A DNA stretch of 64,000 nucleotides from CAZRSW01 sp964602845 (GTDB lineage Bacteria > Chloroflexota > Dehalococcoidia > Lucifugimonadales > UBA826), in NCBI GenBank assembly GCA_964602845.1, contig CAZRSW010000004.1:62001-126000 (forward strand), written 5' to 3'. Positions within the stretch are counted from its first letter, which is position 1, and each line of letters opens with the position of its first letter. Below the pieces are notes generated by a model. It was not told where the DNA came from and searched no databases. It saw only the letters and a list, made by a program, of their open reading frames with translations. Positions 27,131 to 35,080 of the stretch are shown piece by piece. The position numbers and the translations under genes are program-made.

Positions 27131-27185
27131 TTCCATTATCCCAACCACCATCTTTGCCGCCGCCATGTTTCCTAAGACAGCCCTT
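27131..27185. repeat. 55-base direct repeat, copy 1, left of N run
   Basis: These 55 bases, starting TTCCATTATCCC and ending ACAGCCCTT, recur exactly at 27286-27340 on the other side of 100 N. This is most simply an unmerged overlap of two contig ends. Confidence 0.9.
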
Positions 27186-27285
27186 NNNNNNNNNNNNNNN
27201 NNNNNNNNNNNNNNNNNNNNNNNNNNNNNNNNNNNNNNNNNNNNNNNNNNNNNNNNNNNNNNNNNNNNNNNNNNNNNNNNNNNNN
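27186..27285. other. assembly gap of 100 N
   Basis: A run of exactly 100 N, a conventional placeholder for a gap of unknown size. Both edges carry the same 55 bases, so the true gap may be zero and the two copies one. Confidence 0.98.
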
Positions 27286-27340
27286 TTCCATTATCCCAAC
27301 CACCATCTTTGCCGCCGCCATGTTTCCTAAGACAGCCCTT
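27286..27340. repeat. 55-base direct repeat, copy 2, right of N run
   Basis: Identical to 27131-27185. Beyond this copy, toward phoR, the sequence continues with TAACCAAAG and is unique within the window. Confidence 0.9.
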
Positions 27341-27373
27341 TAACCAAAGTGTTGATATCTACCATAGCCAATT

Positions 27374-28765
27374 TCAACCTGATGATGAAACACCCGGTAA
27401 AGTAAAAGAGAATCTACTGCCTTTACCTTCAACACTTGAAACTGACACCTCTCCACCGTGAGCTTGAACCAGGTGCTTTACTATAGCTAGCCCTAATCCC
27501 GTACCTTTATCAGCTCTGGATTTGTCCACTTTATAAAACCGTTCATAAATATGAGGAAGATGCTCATCAGCTATGCCTATACCGGTATCTTCAATAGTCA
27601 AGCTAACGCTATTCTTATCTTCTTTTACCTTGATGGTGATAACACCTGTGATAGGGGTAAACTTTAGTGCGTTTTGTAACAAATTTACTATAACCCGAGA
27701 TATCTTCTCAAACTGTGCCATGACTACGATAGCATCGTCAATTTGGGTCACTATCGTCGTGGATTCTTCCGATGATTGTTCTTCCACGATAGCGACGGCA
27801 TCCTGAACAATGTCAATAAGATACGCCGGCCTTATATCAACCACCTCTTGACCGCTTTCAATACGGGATAACTCCAACAATTCATCAACCATCACGGCCA
27901 TACGATCTACGTCACGATAAATCCGAGCTAGAAAATCCCTAGCGACGTCACCATCTTCTAAGGCTCCCCTGTCAAGGGTTTCAGTGATAGCCTTTATCGA
28001 AGCTATCGGATTACGTAGCTCATGAGACACGTTACTCACAAATTCTTTCCGAGTGGTTTCAATTTGCCTAATGCTTGTTAAATCATGAATAGTGAGTAAA
28101 ACACCTCCAGTTTGGTTGTCTAATGGAGTTGCCGTAACACTAAGGTACTTCCTTACTTCTGGAATTTCTACTTCGCCCAGCAAAACATTCCCTGTTTCCT
28201 GACATTTATTCGATAACCGAATTATTTCGTGATCCCGAATCACCTCTGCTAATCTAGATCCCACCATGCCTGTTGAAGATACATTTAATATACGCGCCGC
28301 TGTGCTATTAAAAAGTGTCACCATGCTTTCACGATCCACGACAATTACACCATCCGCCATGGTGTCCAAAATCATAAATAGCGTGTTCTTCTCTGCCGAA
28401 AGACTGCCAATAGTGTGTGATACCGTCGACGCCATACGATTGAAAGCACTCACCAATTCCGAGCTCTGAGCCCCTACAGATGACGTGATCCTGAATCCAA
28501 ATTCGCCGTCTGCTATACGCGTCGCACTTTCTATCATGAGTCTCGAAACATTCAAGATTCGTCGCATCAAATAAAATATTGAAATGATTGCTATGGCACC
28601 AATCACTCCAGCAGCTATCGCAATGATAATCTGTGTTTTGTTTGATTGACCCCAAACATAGGTGCTGACGAGGGTCAACATAGAAACAATTACGACCACA
28701 CACAAAACTGCAAGAAGCCGGTAAGAATGATTAGCTAATATCGACCTTATCGATACAATCATCAC
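27374..28765 (-). CDS. phoR: phosphate regulon sensor histidine kinase PhoR
   Basis: This sensor kinase of 463 residues partners the PhoB-type regulator just upstream (15 bases). Two membrane helices (about 18-39 and 45-67) are joined by only about five residues, so it has no external sensor domain, as in PhoR proteins that sense through Pst and PhoU. A HAMP linker (about 68-120), a PAS domain (about 125-230), and a HisKA domain with His248 in VSHELRNP follow. The ATPase domain has NLLQNALKF, DTGIGI and GTGLGLAIVKH. A GTG at 28765 and an ATG at 28762 are both possible starts. Confidence 0.92.
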   Translation of the reverse strand: MMIVSIRSILANHSYRLLAVLCVVVIVSMLTLVSTYVWGQSNKTQIIIAIAAGVIGAIAIISIFYLMRRILNVSRLMIESATRIADGEFGFRITSSVGAQSSELVSAFNRMASTVSHTIGSLSAEKNTLFMILDTMADGVIVVDRESMVTLFNSTAARILNVSSTGMVGSRLAEVIRDHEIIRLSNKCQETGNVLLGEVEIPEVRKYLSVTATPLDNQTGGVLLTIHDLTSIRQIETTRKEFVSNVSHELRNPIASIKAITETLDRGALEDGDVARDFLARIYRDVDRMAVMVDELLELSRIESGQEVVDIRPAYLIDIVQDAVAIVEEQSSEESTTIVTQIDDAIVVMAQFEKISRVIVNLLQNALKFTPITGVITIKVKEDKNSVSLTIEDTGIGIADEHLPHIYERFYKVDKSRADKGTGLGLAIVKHLVQAHGGEVSVSSVEGKGSRFSFTLPGVSSSG

Positions 28766-28779
28766 ATGCTCAACAATAC

Positions 28780-29484
28780 TCAGCCATCAAATCTATATCC
28801 AATCCCTCTTATAGTGGTTATTTTAGTTGGTTTTTGAGGATCGTCTTCAATTTTCTTCCTAATCCAACGTATATGAACATCCACAGTTCGTATATCCCCT
28901 ATATAATCATGCTCCCATAAATCCTCAAGCAGCTGAAGTCGTGTGAAGGCGCGATACCGATGAGATGCTAGGAAATGTAGAAGGGTAAACTCCCTAGGTT
29001 TCATTGAGACTTCCACTCCGCTTAGGAAAACCTTGCGGCTACTAGCATCAATGATGAGGTTGCCTACATCTATTAGGTTAGCCTTGAAATCCTTAGTATT
29101 TCCCGTACGCTTCGTCGCCGAATACCGACGCAGTGCATTTCTCGTCCTAGCCAAGAGTTCTCTCATACTAAATGGTTTAGTTATGTAGTCATCAGCACCT
29201 ATTTCCAACCCAACAACCTTATCTATTTCCTCGGTCTTCGCAGTAAGCAAAAATATCGGCATGTCAAATTCCTTGCGAAGTATTCGACAAACTTCAAACC
29301 CATCTAACGACGGTAGCATAACATCTAAGATGACAAGGTCTGGCAAATGTTTCCTAGCCTGTTCAAGCGCAATCTCACCATCTAATGCCACATAAACCTC
29401 ATAACCTTCACCACTCAAAGTATATCTCACAGCCTCCCGTAAGTTTTCTTCATCCTCGACTACTAGTATCTTTTCAGACCTCAA
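28780..29484 (-). CDS. phoB: phosphate regulon response regulator PhoB
   Basis: This 234-residue OmpR-family regulator probably activates pst genes under phosphate limitation. The receiver has the acidic pair at Asp11-Glu12, phospho-acceptor Asp54 in VILDVMLP, and Lys103 in TKPFS. The winged-helix domain covers about 135-232 and ends in RGIGYRFDG. The start is TTG at 29484, with GGTGGAG about ten bases upstream. The phoB-phoR pair lies directly ahead of the pst operon on the same strand, which supports the PhoBR call over other OmpR pairs. Confidence 0.92.
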   Translation of the reverse strand: MRSEKILVVEDEENLREAVRYTLSGEGYEVYVALDGEIALEQARKHLPDLVILDVMLPSLDGFEVCRILRKEFDMPIFLLTAKTEEIDKVVGLEIGADDYITKPFSMRELLARTRNALRRYSATKRTGNTKDFKANLIDVGNLIIDASSRKVFLSGVEVSMKPREFTLLHFLASHRYRAFTRLQLLEDLWEHDYIGDIRTVDVHIRWIRKKIEDDPQKPTKITTIRGIGYRFDG

Positions 29485-29796
29485 TGTTTTGTGTCTCCAC
29501 CATACTAAAACCTATTACTAGGATGCCAAAATTACAGCTCGGTCACAGGCAAACAACTATTCTTCCATTAAAGATTAGCATCATAGAATCTATAATAGTA
29601 ATTTCTGCAAAATTAATTGAGTGGAGCCTATTTCTCCATGATCACTGGGGATCTGAGGTTCGCTTCACCAGATAAATCTCATTACCAACATCAAAAATAG
29701 ATGGGAAGTTCTTTCACGCTAAAACCACTTTACATGAATTCTAGTTAAATCTACTCGTCAGATAGAGGGGGCGAACCATAAGTTTACTACAAGCAT
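29485..29796. other. intergenic region upstream of phoB
   Basis: These 312 bases lie between phoB and the SelA-like gene, both on the minus strand. They must hold the phoB promoter and the end of the upstream transcript. I see AT-rich patches but no Pho box, strong hairpin, RNA gene or convincing reading frame. Confidence 0.6.
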
Positions 29797-30960
29797 TTAA
29801 GTCGAAACCAAGACTCGGTGTAACCTCTCGACCACTATATCAAGTTCCTTATTGGTTAAATTGAATGGGTCTACTCCTAGCTCAAGCGGTGAACCAATGT
29901 TCTGCAAATAGATGGAAGGATCCCCGTTAACCATGCTGCCATAAACCTCATCCCGTGAGGGTCCATTCCACGAACTCTCAAACCTTAATCGCACCTGCGG
30001 CATAAGATAATCATAATCGTCGTGAACCATCTCCACACCGAGACTTGGAATTTCTATCAGCGCATCAACAACCTTCTGGCACATCTCCTTATAGCGAATA
30101 ATCTCTGATTCTTCGTCTTCACCAATAAAAATTTCTAGGGCCTTTACGAGACCTATAATTTCCTCTTTTGCCACCTTCATACCACGACCTATAAATTGAT
30201 GGGGGCTAGCGTTTGCGTAGGCGGCTTCTATCAAGTGGGTTTTCCCACAAAGAATACCGGTTCCCTGGGGGCCTCGGATTCCTTTGCCCCCACTATAAAC
30301 AACTAGATCCGCTCCCTCCTCTATGAATCTCTTTAAGTTTGCTCGAGGTGGAATATATGAAGCTGCATCCACGATAACAGGTATTCCTCTACTGTGGGCG
30401 ACCTCACATACGTATTTAAACGGGAGAGCATTTCTGGAAACGTAAGGTGAGAACAAATAGGCTACCGCCGCAGTATTCTGAGTGAACGCTTTATCCAATT
30501 CCCATGGTTGGCAACGTCTACCATCTCCTATCTCAACAAATCTCGCACCAACTGAAAGATAACATTGGTCATAGGGAAATCTCTGGCTCTTATGGATGAT
30601 TATTTCATTTTTCATGCCTGTTGTGTCGGGTAACCTACTCATGTTTACCGGGTCAGCCCCCGCAACAACCGCCGCCGCTTGAAGAACAAGTCCACCTGCG
30701 GCCCCACTTGTAACTAACCCAGCTTCAGCCCCGGTATGGTGAGCAATTACTTTACCCGCCGCCATATTCAATTCGTCTATATTGACCATAGTCTGGGAGG
30801 CCTTGTTCATCACATCAATAACTTCTGATCTCAACCTACTCCCACCATAGGCAGTTACGGTTCCAGTAGCCGATATAACGGGCTTTACACCCAAAGACTG
30901 ATAAATATTTTCGGACGAATCAGACGATTTTAACAACACATTCTCCATCAATTTAAGCAA
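29797..30960 (-). CDS. SelA-like PLP-dependent enzyme
   Basis: This 387-residue fold type I PLP protein belongs to the SelA-like family (selenocysteine synthase homologues, which include D-glucosaminate-6-phosphate ammonia lyase types). Lys226 in VYSGGKGIRGPQGTG is the probable PLP lysine and Asp198 (VIVDAAS) the pyridine-nitrogen ligand. KPVISATGTVTAYGGSRL near the N-terminus is typical. It is shorter than true SelA (about 460 residues), and no selB, selD or selC is visible nearby. I therefore favour an amino-sugar, amino-acid lyase or transferase role over selenocysteine synthesis. The start could lie a few codons in, at Met5. Confidence 0.82.
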   Translation of the reverse strand: MLKLMENVLLKSSDSSENIYQSLGVKPVISATGTVTAYGGSRLRSEVIDVMNKASQTMVNIDELNMAAGKVIAHHTGAEAGLVTSGAAGGLVLQAAAVVAGADPVNMSRLPDTTGMKNEIIIHKSQRFPYDQCYLSVGARFVEIGDGRRCQPWELDKAFTQNTAAVAYLFSPYVSRNALPFKYVCEVAHSRGIPVIVDAASYIPPRANLKRFIEEGADLVVYSGGKGIRGPQGTGILCGKTHLIEAAYANASPHQFIGRGMKVAKEEIIGLVKALEIFIGEDEESEIIRYKEMCQKVVDALIEIPSLGVEMVHDDYDYLMPQVRLRFESSWNGPSRDEVYGSMVNGDPSIYLQNIGSPLELGVDPFNLTNKELDIVVERLHRVLVST

Positions 30961-31079
30961 ATATTGCCGATTATAGCATTCTCATCGATTGGGTCATACA
31001 TCCGCACGAATTGCTAATCTGTCGTGACACTAACTAATCTAATAACAGAAAGTAGATCCTTCTATCCAAGATGTTCCCT

Positions 31080-32108
31080 TTAAAGAATCAACATCGCATC
31101 ACCAAAGCTGTAAAACCTGTACTTCAAAGCCACCGCCTCTTTATAAGCAGTTAGCATCGTCTCTTTACCCGCTAGAGCACTGGTCAACATCAGCAAAGTC
31201 GATTTAGGAAGATGGAAGTTCGTTATCAAATTATCAACCATCTTAAATTCGTATCCTGGACTGATGAACAAATCCGCCCAACCGGAACCGGCAACCAATG
31301 GTGGACCACCTTGTTTTATCGCGGCGTGCTCTAGCAATCTCACCGCCGTAGTTCCCACAGAAATAACTCTCCTACCTTCAGCCTTGGCTTTATTCAACAA
31401 GTCTGATGCATAGGAGGAAATTTCCCAATATTCGGAATGCATCTCATGGTCCATAGGATTATCTGCTCTGATCGGTCTAAATGAATCCCACCCCACATGG
31501 AGGGTAACGAAAATCGTAGTCACACCGTCAGACCGCAATTTTTCTAATAACAAGTTAGTAAAATGAAGGCCAGCGGTCGGAGCAGCTATACTACCTTCTG
31601 CACGCGAATAAACAGTCTGATAGCGTTCCATATCTGAAACCACTTCCTGAATATATGGAGGGATAGCTATGGTTGCCGTTTTTATCAGTTGATCTTCATC
31701 TTCAACACTTATTATCTTAGCGCCATCCAACTCCTCTTCCAACACAGTGCCCCGTATAGGTTCAGGCAAGTCACTCCCAAAATAAAATTTTGTTCCAGAC
31801 CTCATCTTCTTGCCCGGTTTAACTAGAGCTTTCCATACCCCTTTGCGGAGTCTTCGAAGAAGAAGGATCTCAATCCTTGTTTGTGTCCTTTCTTTCTCAA
31901 CAATTAATCTTGCTGATACTACTCTACTGTCATTGAAAACAAGAACATCACCTTGATTTAAATAATTGGGCAGATCGAAAAATCTCCGATGCTCGATAGA
32001 ACCGTTGAGTTTATCTAATACCATAAGCCGTGAATGATCCCGATATTTAAGGGGCCGTTGGGCTATAAGTTCCTTAGGCAGAAAATAATCAAAATCGCTA
32101 GTTTTCAT
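31080..32108 (-). CDS. queA: S-adenosylmethionine:tRNA ribosyltransferase-isomerase QueA
   Basis: QueA transfers the ribosyl part of S-adenosylmethionine to preQ1 at tRNA position 34 to make epoxyqueuosine. I start it at the ATG at 32108 (342 residues, family-normal), because MKTSDFDYFLPKELIAQ is the canonical N-terminus and GGTGGAG lies seven bases upstream. The open frame extends 30 codons further but without conservation. Typical segments are RVVSARL, GSIAAPTAGLHFT, TLHVGWDSFRPI, MHSEYWEI and LITNFHLPKSTLLML. No tgt or other queuosine gene is present here. Confidence 0.95.
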   Translation of the reverse strand: MKTSDFDYFLPKELIAQRPLKYRDHSRLMVLDKLNGSIEHRRFFDLPNYLNQGDVLVFNDSRVVSARLIVEKERTQTRIEILLLRRLRKGVWKALVKPGKKMRSGTKFYFGSDLPEPIRGTVLEEELDGAKIISVEDEDQLIKTATIAIPPYIQEVVSDMERYQTVYSRAEGSIAAPTAGLHFTNLLLEKLRSDGVTTIFVTLHVGWDSFRPIRADNPMDHEMHSEYWEISSYASDLLNKAKAEGRRVISVGTTAVRLLEHAAIKQGGPPLVAGSGWADLFISPGYEFKMVDNLITNFHLPKSTLLMLTSALAGKETMLTAYKEAVALKYRFYSFGDAMLIL

Positions 32109-32386
32109 AGATTGACTCCACCTATTAATTTTTTGCCACAGTTTCGATGAACTCAGAAAATCTAAGGATGTTAATCCAAGAGACCCGGATACAAGCAACC
32201 ATCCTCGGGTACCCTATACCACGCTCAAGAAATTTATCATCGTTCAGCCCCAATATTGTTGAGAAACATGTGGAGGCTATTACTCAATCTACAACTACCA
32301 TCCATCTTGCTTATATTACCAGCGAAAACACATGAAAGGGACAACTGATAAAATGAGTTAATGCGTACAAGAGAGACAGTTAAAAC

Positions 32387-33304
32387 ATGGCACTAACACG
32401 TTTGGTTCTATTCCTTTGGGATGCCACCAAAGATTTCCTAGACAAAAACTGCCATTATCTCGCGGCAGCAATATCTTTTTTTTTCCTGTTCTCCATCTTT
32501 CCTCTTAGCCTAGCTGTCATATCTACTCTCGGCTTCTTGATCGGACAAGATACCAGCAGTGAGGATCTAGCGCAAAGCATCGCAAAAACATTGCCTGTTT
32601 CCAATCAATTTGTTGGATCCACAATGGAAGGCGTAGTAAAAGCTCGAGCTATCACCGGGATCGCCAGTTTCATAGGTTTGATATGGGCTTCCTCAGCGGC
32701 ATTTAGCTCTATCAGAAAAGGTATAAACGCCGCTTGGGGAGTTACGGTTGCGAGGCCATACCTAAGAGAAAGATTAATAGACATTGGACTCGTCTTTGGC
32801 GCGGGAGTCCTCATCTTGATAATACTTTTTACAGCTCCTGCAATGGGGGTAATAAGACAAATAGTCGAATATATGGCACCTGATAACAACGTCACCAGTT
32901 ATATTTTCTGGGATATTATTTCCCGGCTAGTATCTCCTATTCTAGCGTTTCTCACAATTCTTGTACTTTATCGTTGGATGCCCAACACTCACGTAAGTAT
33001 TAAGTACATCATCCCGGGAGCCCTCCTATCTTCAATATGCTTTTGGGCGGCTCAATTGGGATTTGTCTGGTACGTCAGCAAATTCTCAGTTTACAATGTA
33101 GTGTACGGATCTATCGGCGCTATAATGGCCTTACTAGCTTGGGTGTATATATCTGCCTTAATAATCCTTTTTGGGGCTTTGATGACATCTCGGTTTCACG
33201 AATACGCTTCTCATCCAAGGCGCAATTTAGAAACCACAAAAGAATTTTGGACAGGCTTCAGTCGAGTGAGAGTAAAAGTTGTTCCGATTTCAAGCAGAGA
33301 CTAA
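32387..33304 (+). CDS. YihY/BrkB-family inner membrane protein
   Basis: This 305-residue integral membrane protein belongs to the YihY (formerly ribonuclease BN) family, whose function is not settled. About six helices are visible. The N-terminal LAAAISFFFLFSIFPL, the central SAAFSSIRKGINAAW and the late FSVYNVVYGSIGAIMALLAWVYISA blocks are family hallmarks. It is divergent from queA across about 280 non-coding bases. Its 3' end overlaps the start of the following protease gene by 26 bases. Confidence 0.9.
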   Translation: MALTRLVLFLWDATKDFLDKNCHYLAAAISFFFLFSIFPLSLAVISTLGFLIGQDTSSEDLAQSIAKTLPVSNQFVGSTMEGVVKARAITGIASFIGLIWASSAAFSSIRKGINAAWGVTVARPYLRERLIDIGLVFGAGVLILIILFTAPAMGVIRQIVEYMAPDNNVTSYIFWDIISRLVSPILAFLTILVLYRWMPNTHVSIKYIIPGALLSSICFWAAQLGFVWYVSKFSVYNVVYGSIGAIMALLAWVYISALIILFGALMTSRFHEYASHPRRNLETTKEFWTGFSRVRVKVVPISSRD

Positions 33305-34355
33305 CCTCATATTAATAATAGCGCTAGTACTAGCCTCCATATCATGTGGCACGGTAATCGGCACTGTTGACGTACGATCAACAGACGAACAATCATCCGA
33401 AATACCGACAACATCACCCCCACCATCACCGTTCCTCCCGGCAACTCTTTCTGAAATTGTTACAGACGTAGCGCCGTCAGTTGTATCGATTAATGTAGAA
33501 ACTCTTACAAAGGGATTTTTTTATGATTTCACTAACGAAGGAGCGGGCACCGGCATGATTATCCATTCCGATGGATATATTGTGACCAACAATCACGTCG
33601 TGCAAGGAGCTCGCAATATCAGAGTAAGTCTTGAAAATGGAAAATCCTACGAAGCCTCTATTATTGGATTTGACCGCTTAACGGATCTATCAGTAATCAA
33701 GATAAAGGCGGACAATCTTCCGGCTATCAAGTTTGGATCATCTCAATCACTTGTCCCTGGCGATTGGGTTTTAACCATCGGAAATGCTTTTGGACTCACC
33801 GGAGGCCCCAGTGTCACAGCAGGAATTATAAGCGGGTTAGGACGAACTATCTCAACCGATACAGGTGATCTATATGACATGATCCAAACTGATGCCGCTA
33901 TAAATAGTGGAAACAGCGGAGGCCCTCTCGTAAACATGAACGGGGAAGTAGTAGGAGTCAATACCGCTATGTACAGACAAGCTCAAGGCATGGGATTTGC
34001 CGTATCAGCCTCAGTCGCAGAACCCGTTATTCAAAGTCTAATAGAAAATGGAAAAGTCTTCCGACCATTGATAGGTCTGAGTGCCATCGATGTGACCCCA
34101 AAACTTCAATCAGCCATGAGCCTACACATCTCAGAAGGGGTCCTCATAACCCGACTGCAAAGAACAGGCCCAGCCTTCAAAAGCGGTATGAAGGTCGGAA
34201 TGATCATAACGGCGCTAGACGGGACTCCTGTAAAGGATATGCCAACCTTCTTAACATTACTCTGGACCTATAGCTCAGGAGACGAAGTAAAAGTCACACT
34301 ATTGGATCAGGACAAGATAATTCAAACCATAGTCGAGTTAGCAGAGAGGTCCTAA
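33279..34355 (+). CDS. HtrA/DegP-type serine protease with PDZ domain
   Basis: This 358-residue trypsin-like protease probably handles protein quality control outside the membrane. A short signal ends in SISC (Cys23), so it may be a lipoprotein, although the -3 position is not ideal. The linker (about 35-55) is rich in Ser, Thr and Pro. The catalytic triad is His106 (NNHVVQGA), Asp136 (LTDLSVIKI) and Ser213 (GNSGGPLVN). One PDZ domain covers about 265-355. The start is TTG at 33279, inside the end of the yihY-like gene and in another frame. Its last four bases overlap the end of the convergent ubiE gene. Confidence 0.92.
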   Translation: MFRFQAETNLILIIALVLASISCGTVIGTVDVRSTDEQSSEIPTTSPPPSPFLPATLSEIVTDVAPSVVSINVETLTKGFFYDFTNEGAGTGMIIHSDGYIVTNNHVVQGARNIRVSLENGKSYEASIIGFDRLTDLSVIKIKADNLPAIKFGSSQSLVPGDWVLTIGNAFGLTGGPSVTAGIISGLGRTISTDTGDLYDMIQTDAAINSGNSGGPLVNMNGEVVGVNTAMYRQAQGMGFAVSASVAEPVIQSLIENGKVFRPLIGLSAIDVTPKLQSAMSLHISEGVLITRLQRTGPAFKSGMKVGMIITALDGTPVKDMPTFLTLLWTYSSGDEVKVTLLDQDKIIQTIVELAERS

Positions 34356-35077
34356 CCCAAAGGTTTCGTACCAGAAACTACCACAACGGTACCGAAGGCT
34401 AGGCTCATAACTTTCGCACCAACTACCCCATGACGAACTATTTCAGAAACAATTTCTTCAGATGTCATGAATGCTTGCACAGATTCCGGCAGATATGTAT
34501 AGGCTTGCTCGTCGCCTGCAAACCAAGATCCTAATCTGGGAGTAATCTGACGGAAATAAAAAGGAAATAATCTTGACATTATTGAACCTTGTCTAGGTTT
34601 GACAATTTCCAGAATTGCCAAAGCACCTCCTGGGACAAGTACCCGAACGATTTCAGTCAGTGCAACGGATGTATCGGCAAAATTTCTTATACCGAATCCT
34701 ACAACAACACAAGAAAAACTATTGTCAGCGAATGGTAATTTGTGCGCATCTCCAACTAATGGAGTAAAAACACCATTGATACTCTTTTTACTAACTTTCG
34801 TCTCAGCTATTCGTAACATATCTTCACTACAATCCAATCCCATCACCCGGTCCACATCAACTAGTTTAAGGATCTCTAAAGCAAAATCCCCAGTTCCTGA
34901 CGCCACATCTAATACATCACCGGATATGCTTTCTGTAATCATATCCAAGGCCGAACGCCGCCAAGCGTTATGTCGTCCCGCGGTCATTAGTGTGTTCAGA
35001 AAATCGTACTTTTGAGAAATCCTGCTAAACATACCCGCGACAGATTTAGTTTTCTGGTCCCCTTTTAACGACTCCAT
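34352..35077 (-). CDS. ubiE: demethylmenaquinone methyltransferase
   Basis: UbiE/MenG adds the C-methyl group in the last step of menaquinone (or ubiquinone) synthesis using S-adenosylmethionine. The 241-residue protein has motif I VLDVASGTGDFALEI, post-motif VMGLDCSEDML, GDAHKLPFADNSF, and the UbiE-specific GFGIRNFAD. Menaquinone is the more likely product in Chloroflexota and would feed ACIII. It lies 3 bases after the nnr fusion gene and converges with the protease gene. Confidence 0.93.
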   Translation of the reverse strand: MESLKGDQKTKSVAGMFSRISQKYDFLNTLMTAGRHNAWRRSALDMITESISGDVLDVASGTGDFALEILKLVDVDRVMGLDCSEDMLRIAETKVSKKSINGVFTPLVGDAHKLPFADNSFSCVVVGFGIRNFADTSVALTEIVRVLVPGGALAILEIVKPRQGSIMSRLFPFYFRQITPRLGSWFAGDEQAYTYLPESVQAFMTSEEIVSEIVRHGVVGAKVMSLAFGTVVVVSGTKPLG

Positions 35078-35080
35078 CTT

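Larger units (their letters stand above)
26699..27373. other. phoR-pstS intergenic region, including an assembly gap
   Basis: This spacer holds no gene I can support. From the pstS side it contains the pst promoter region, a structured terminator-like element (27021-27113), and a 100-N run (27186-27285) flanked by identical 55-base copies. A GTG-started frame of 74 codons at 26904-27128 on the minus strand overlaps the structured element and resembles nothing I know, so I leave it out. Confidence 0.7.

Noticed and set aside
32109..32198. 30-codon N-terminal extension of queA
   Set aside because: Not conserved in QueA; a good ribosome site precedes the ATG at 32108.
32109..32386. Possible RNA gene in the queA-yihY divergent spacer
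   Set aside because: I looked for a tRNA-like cloverleaf, riboswitch or strong hairpin and found none; it probably only holds two promoters.
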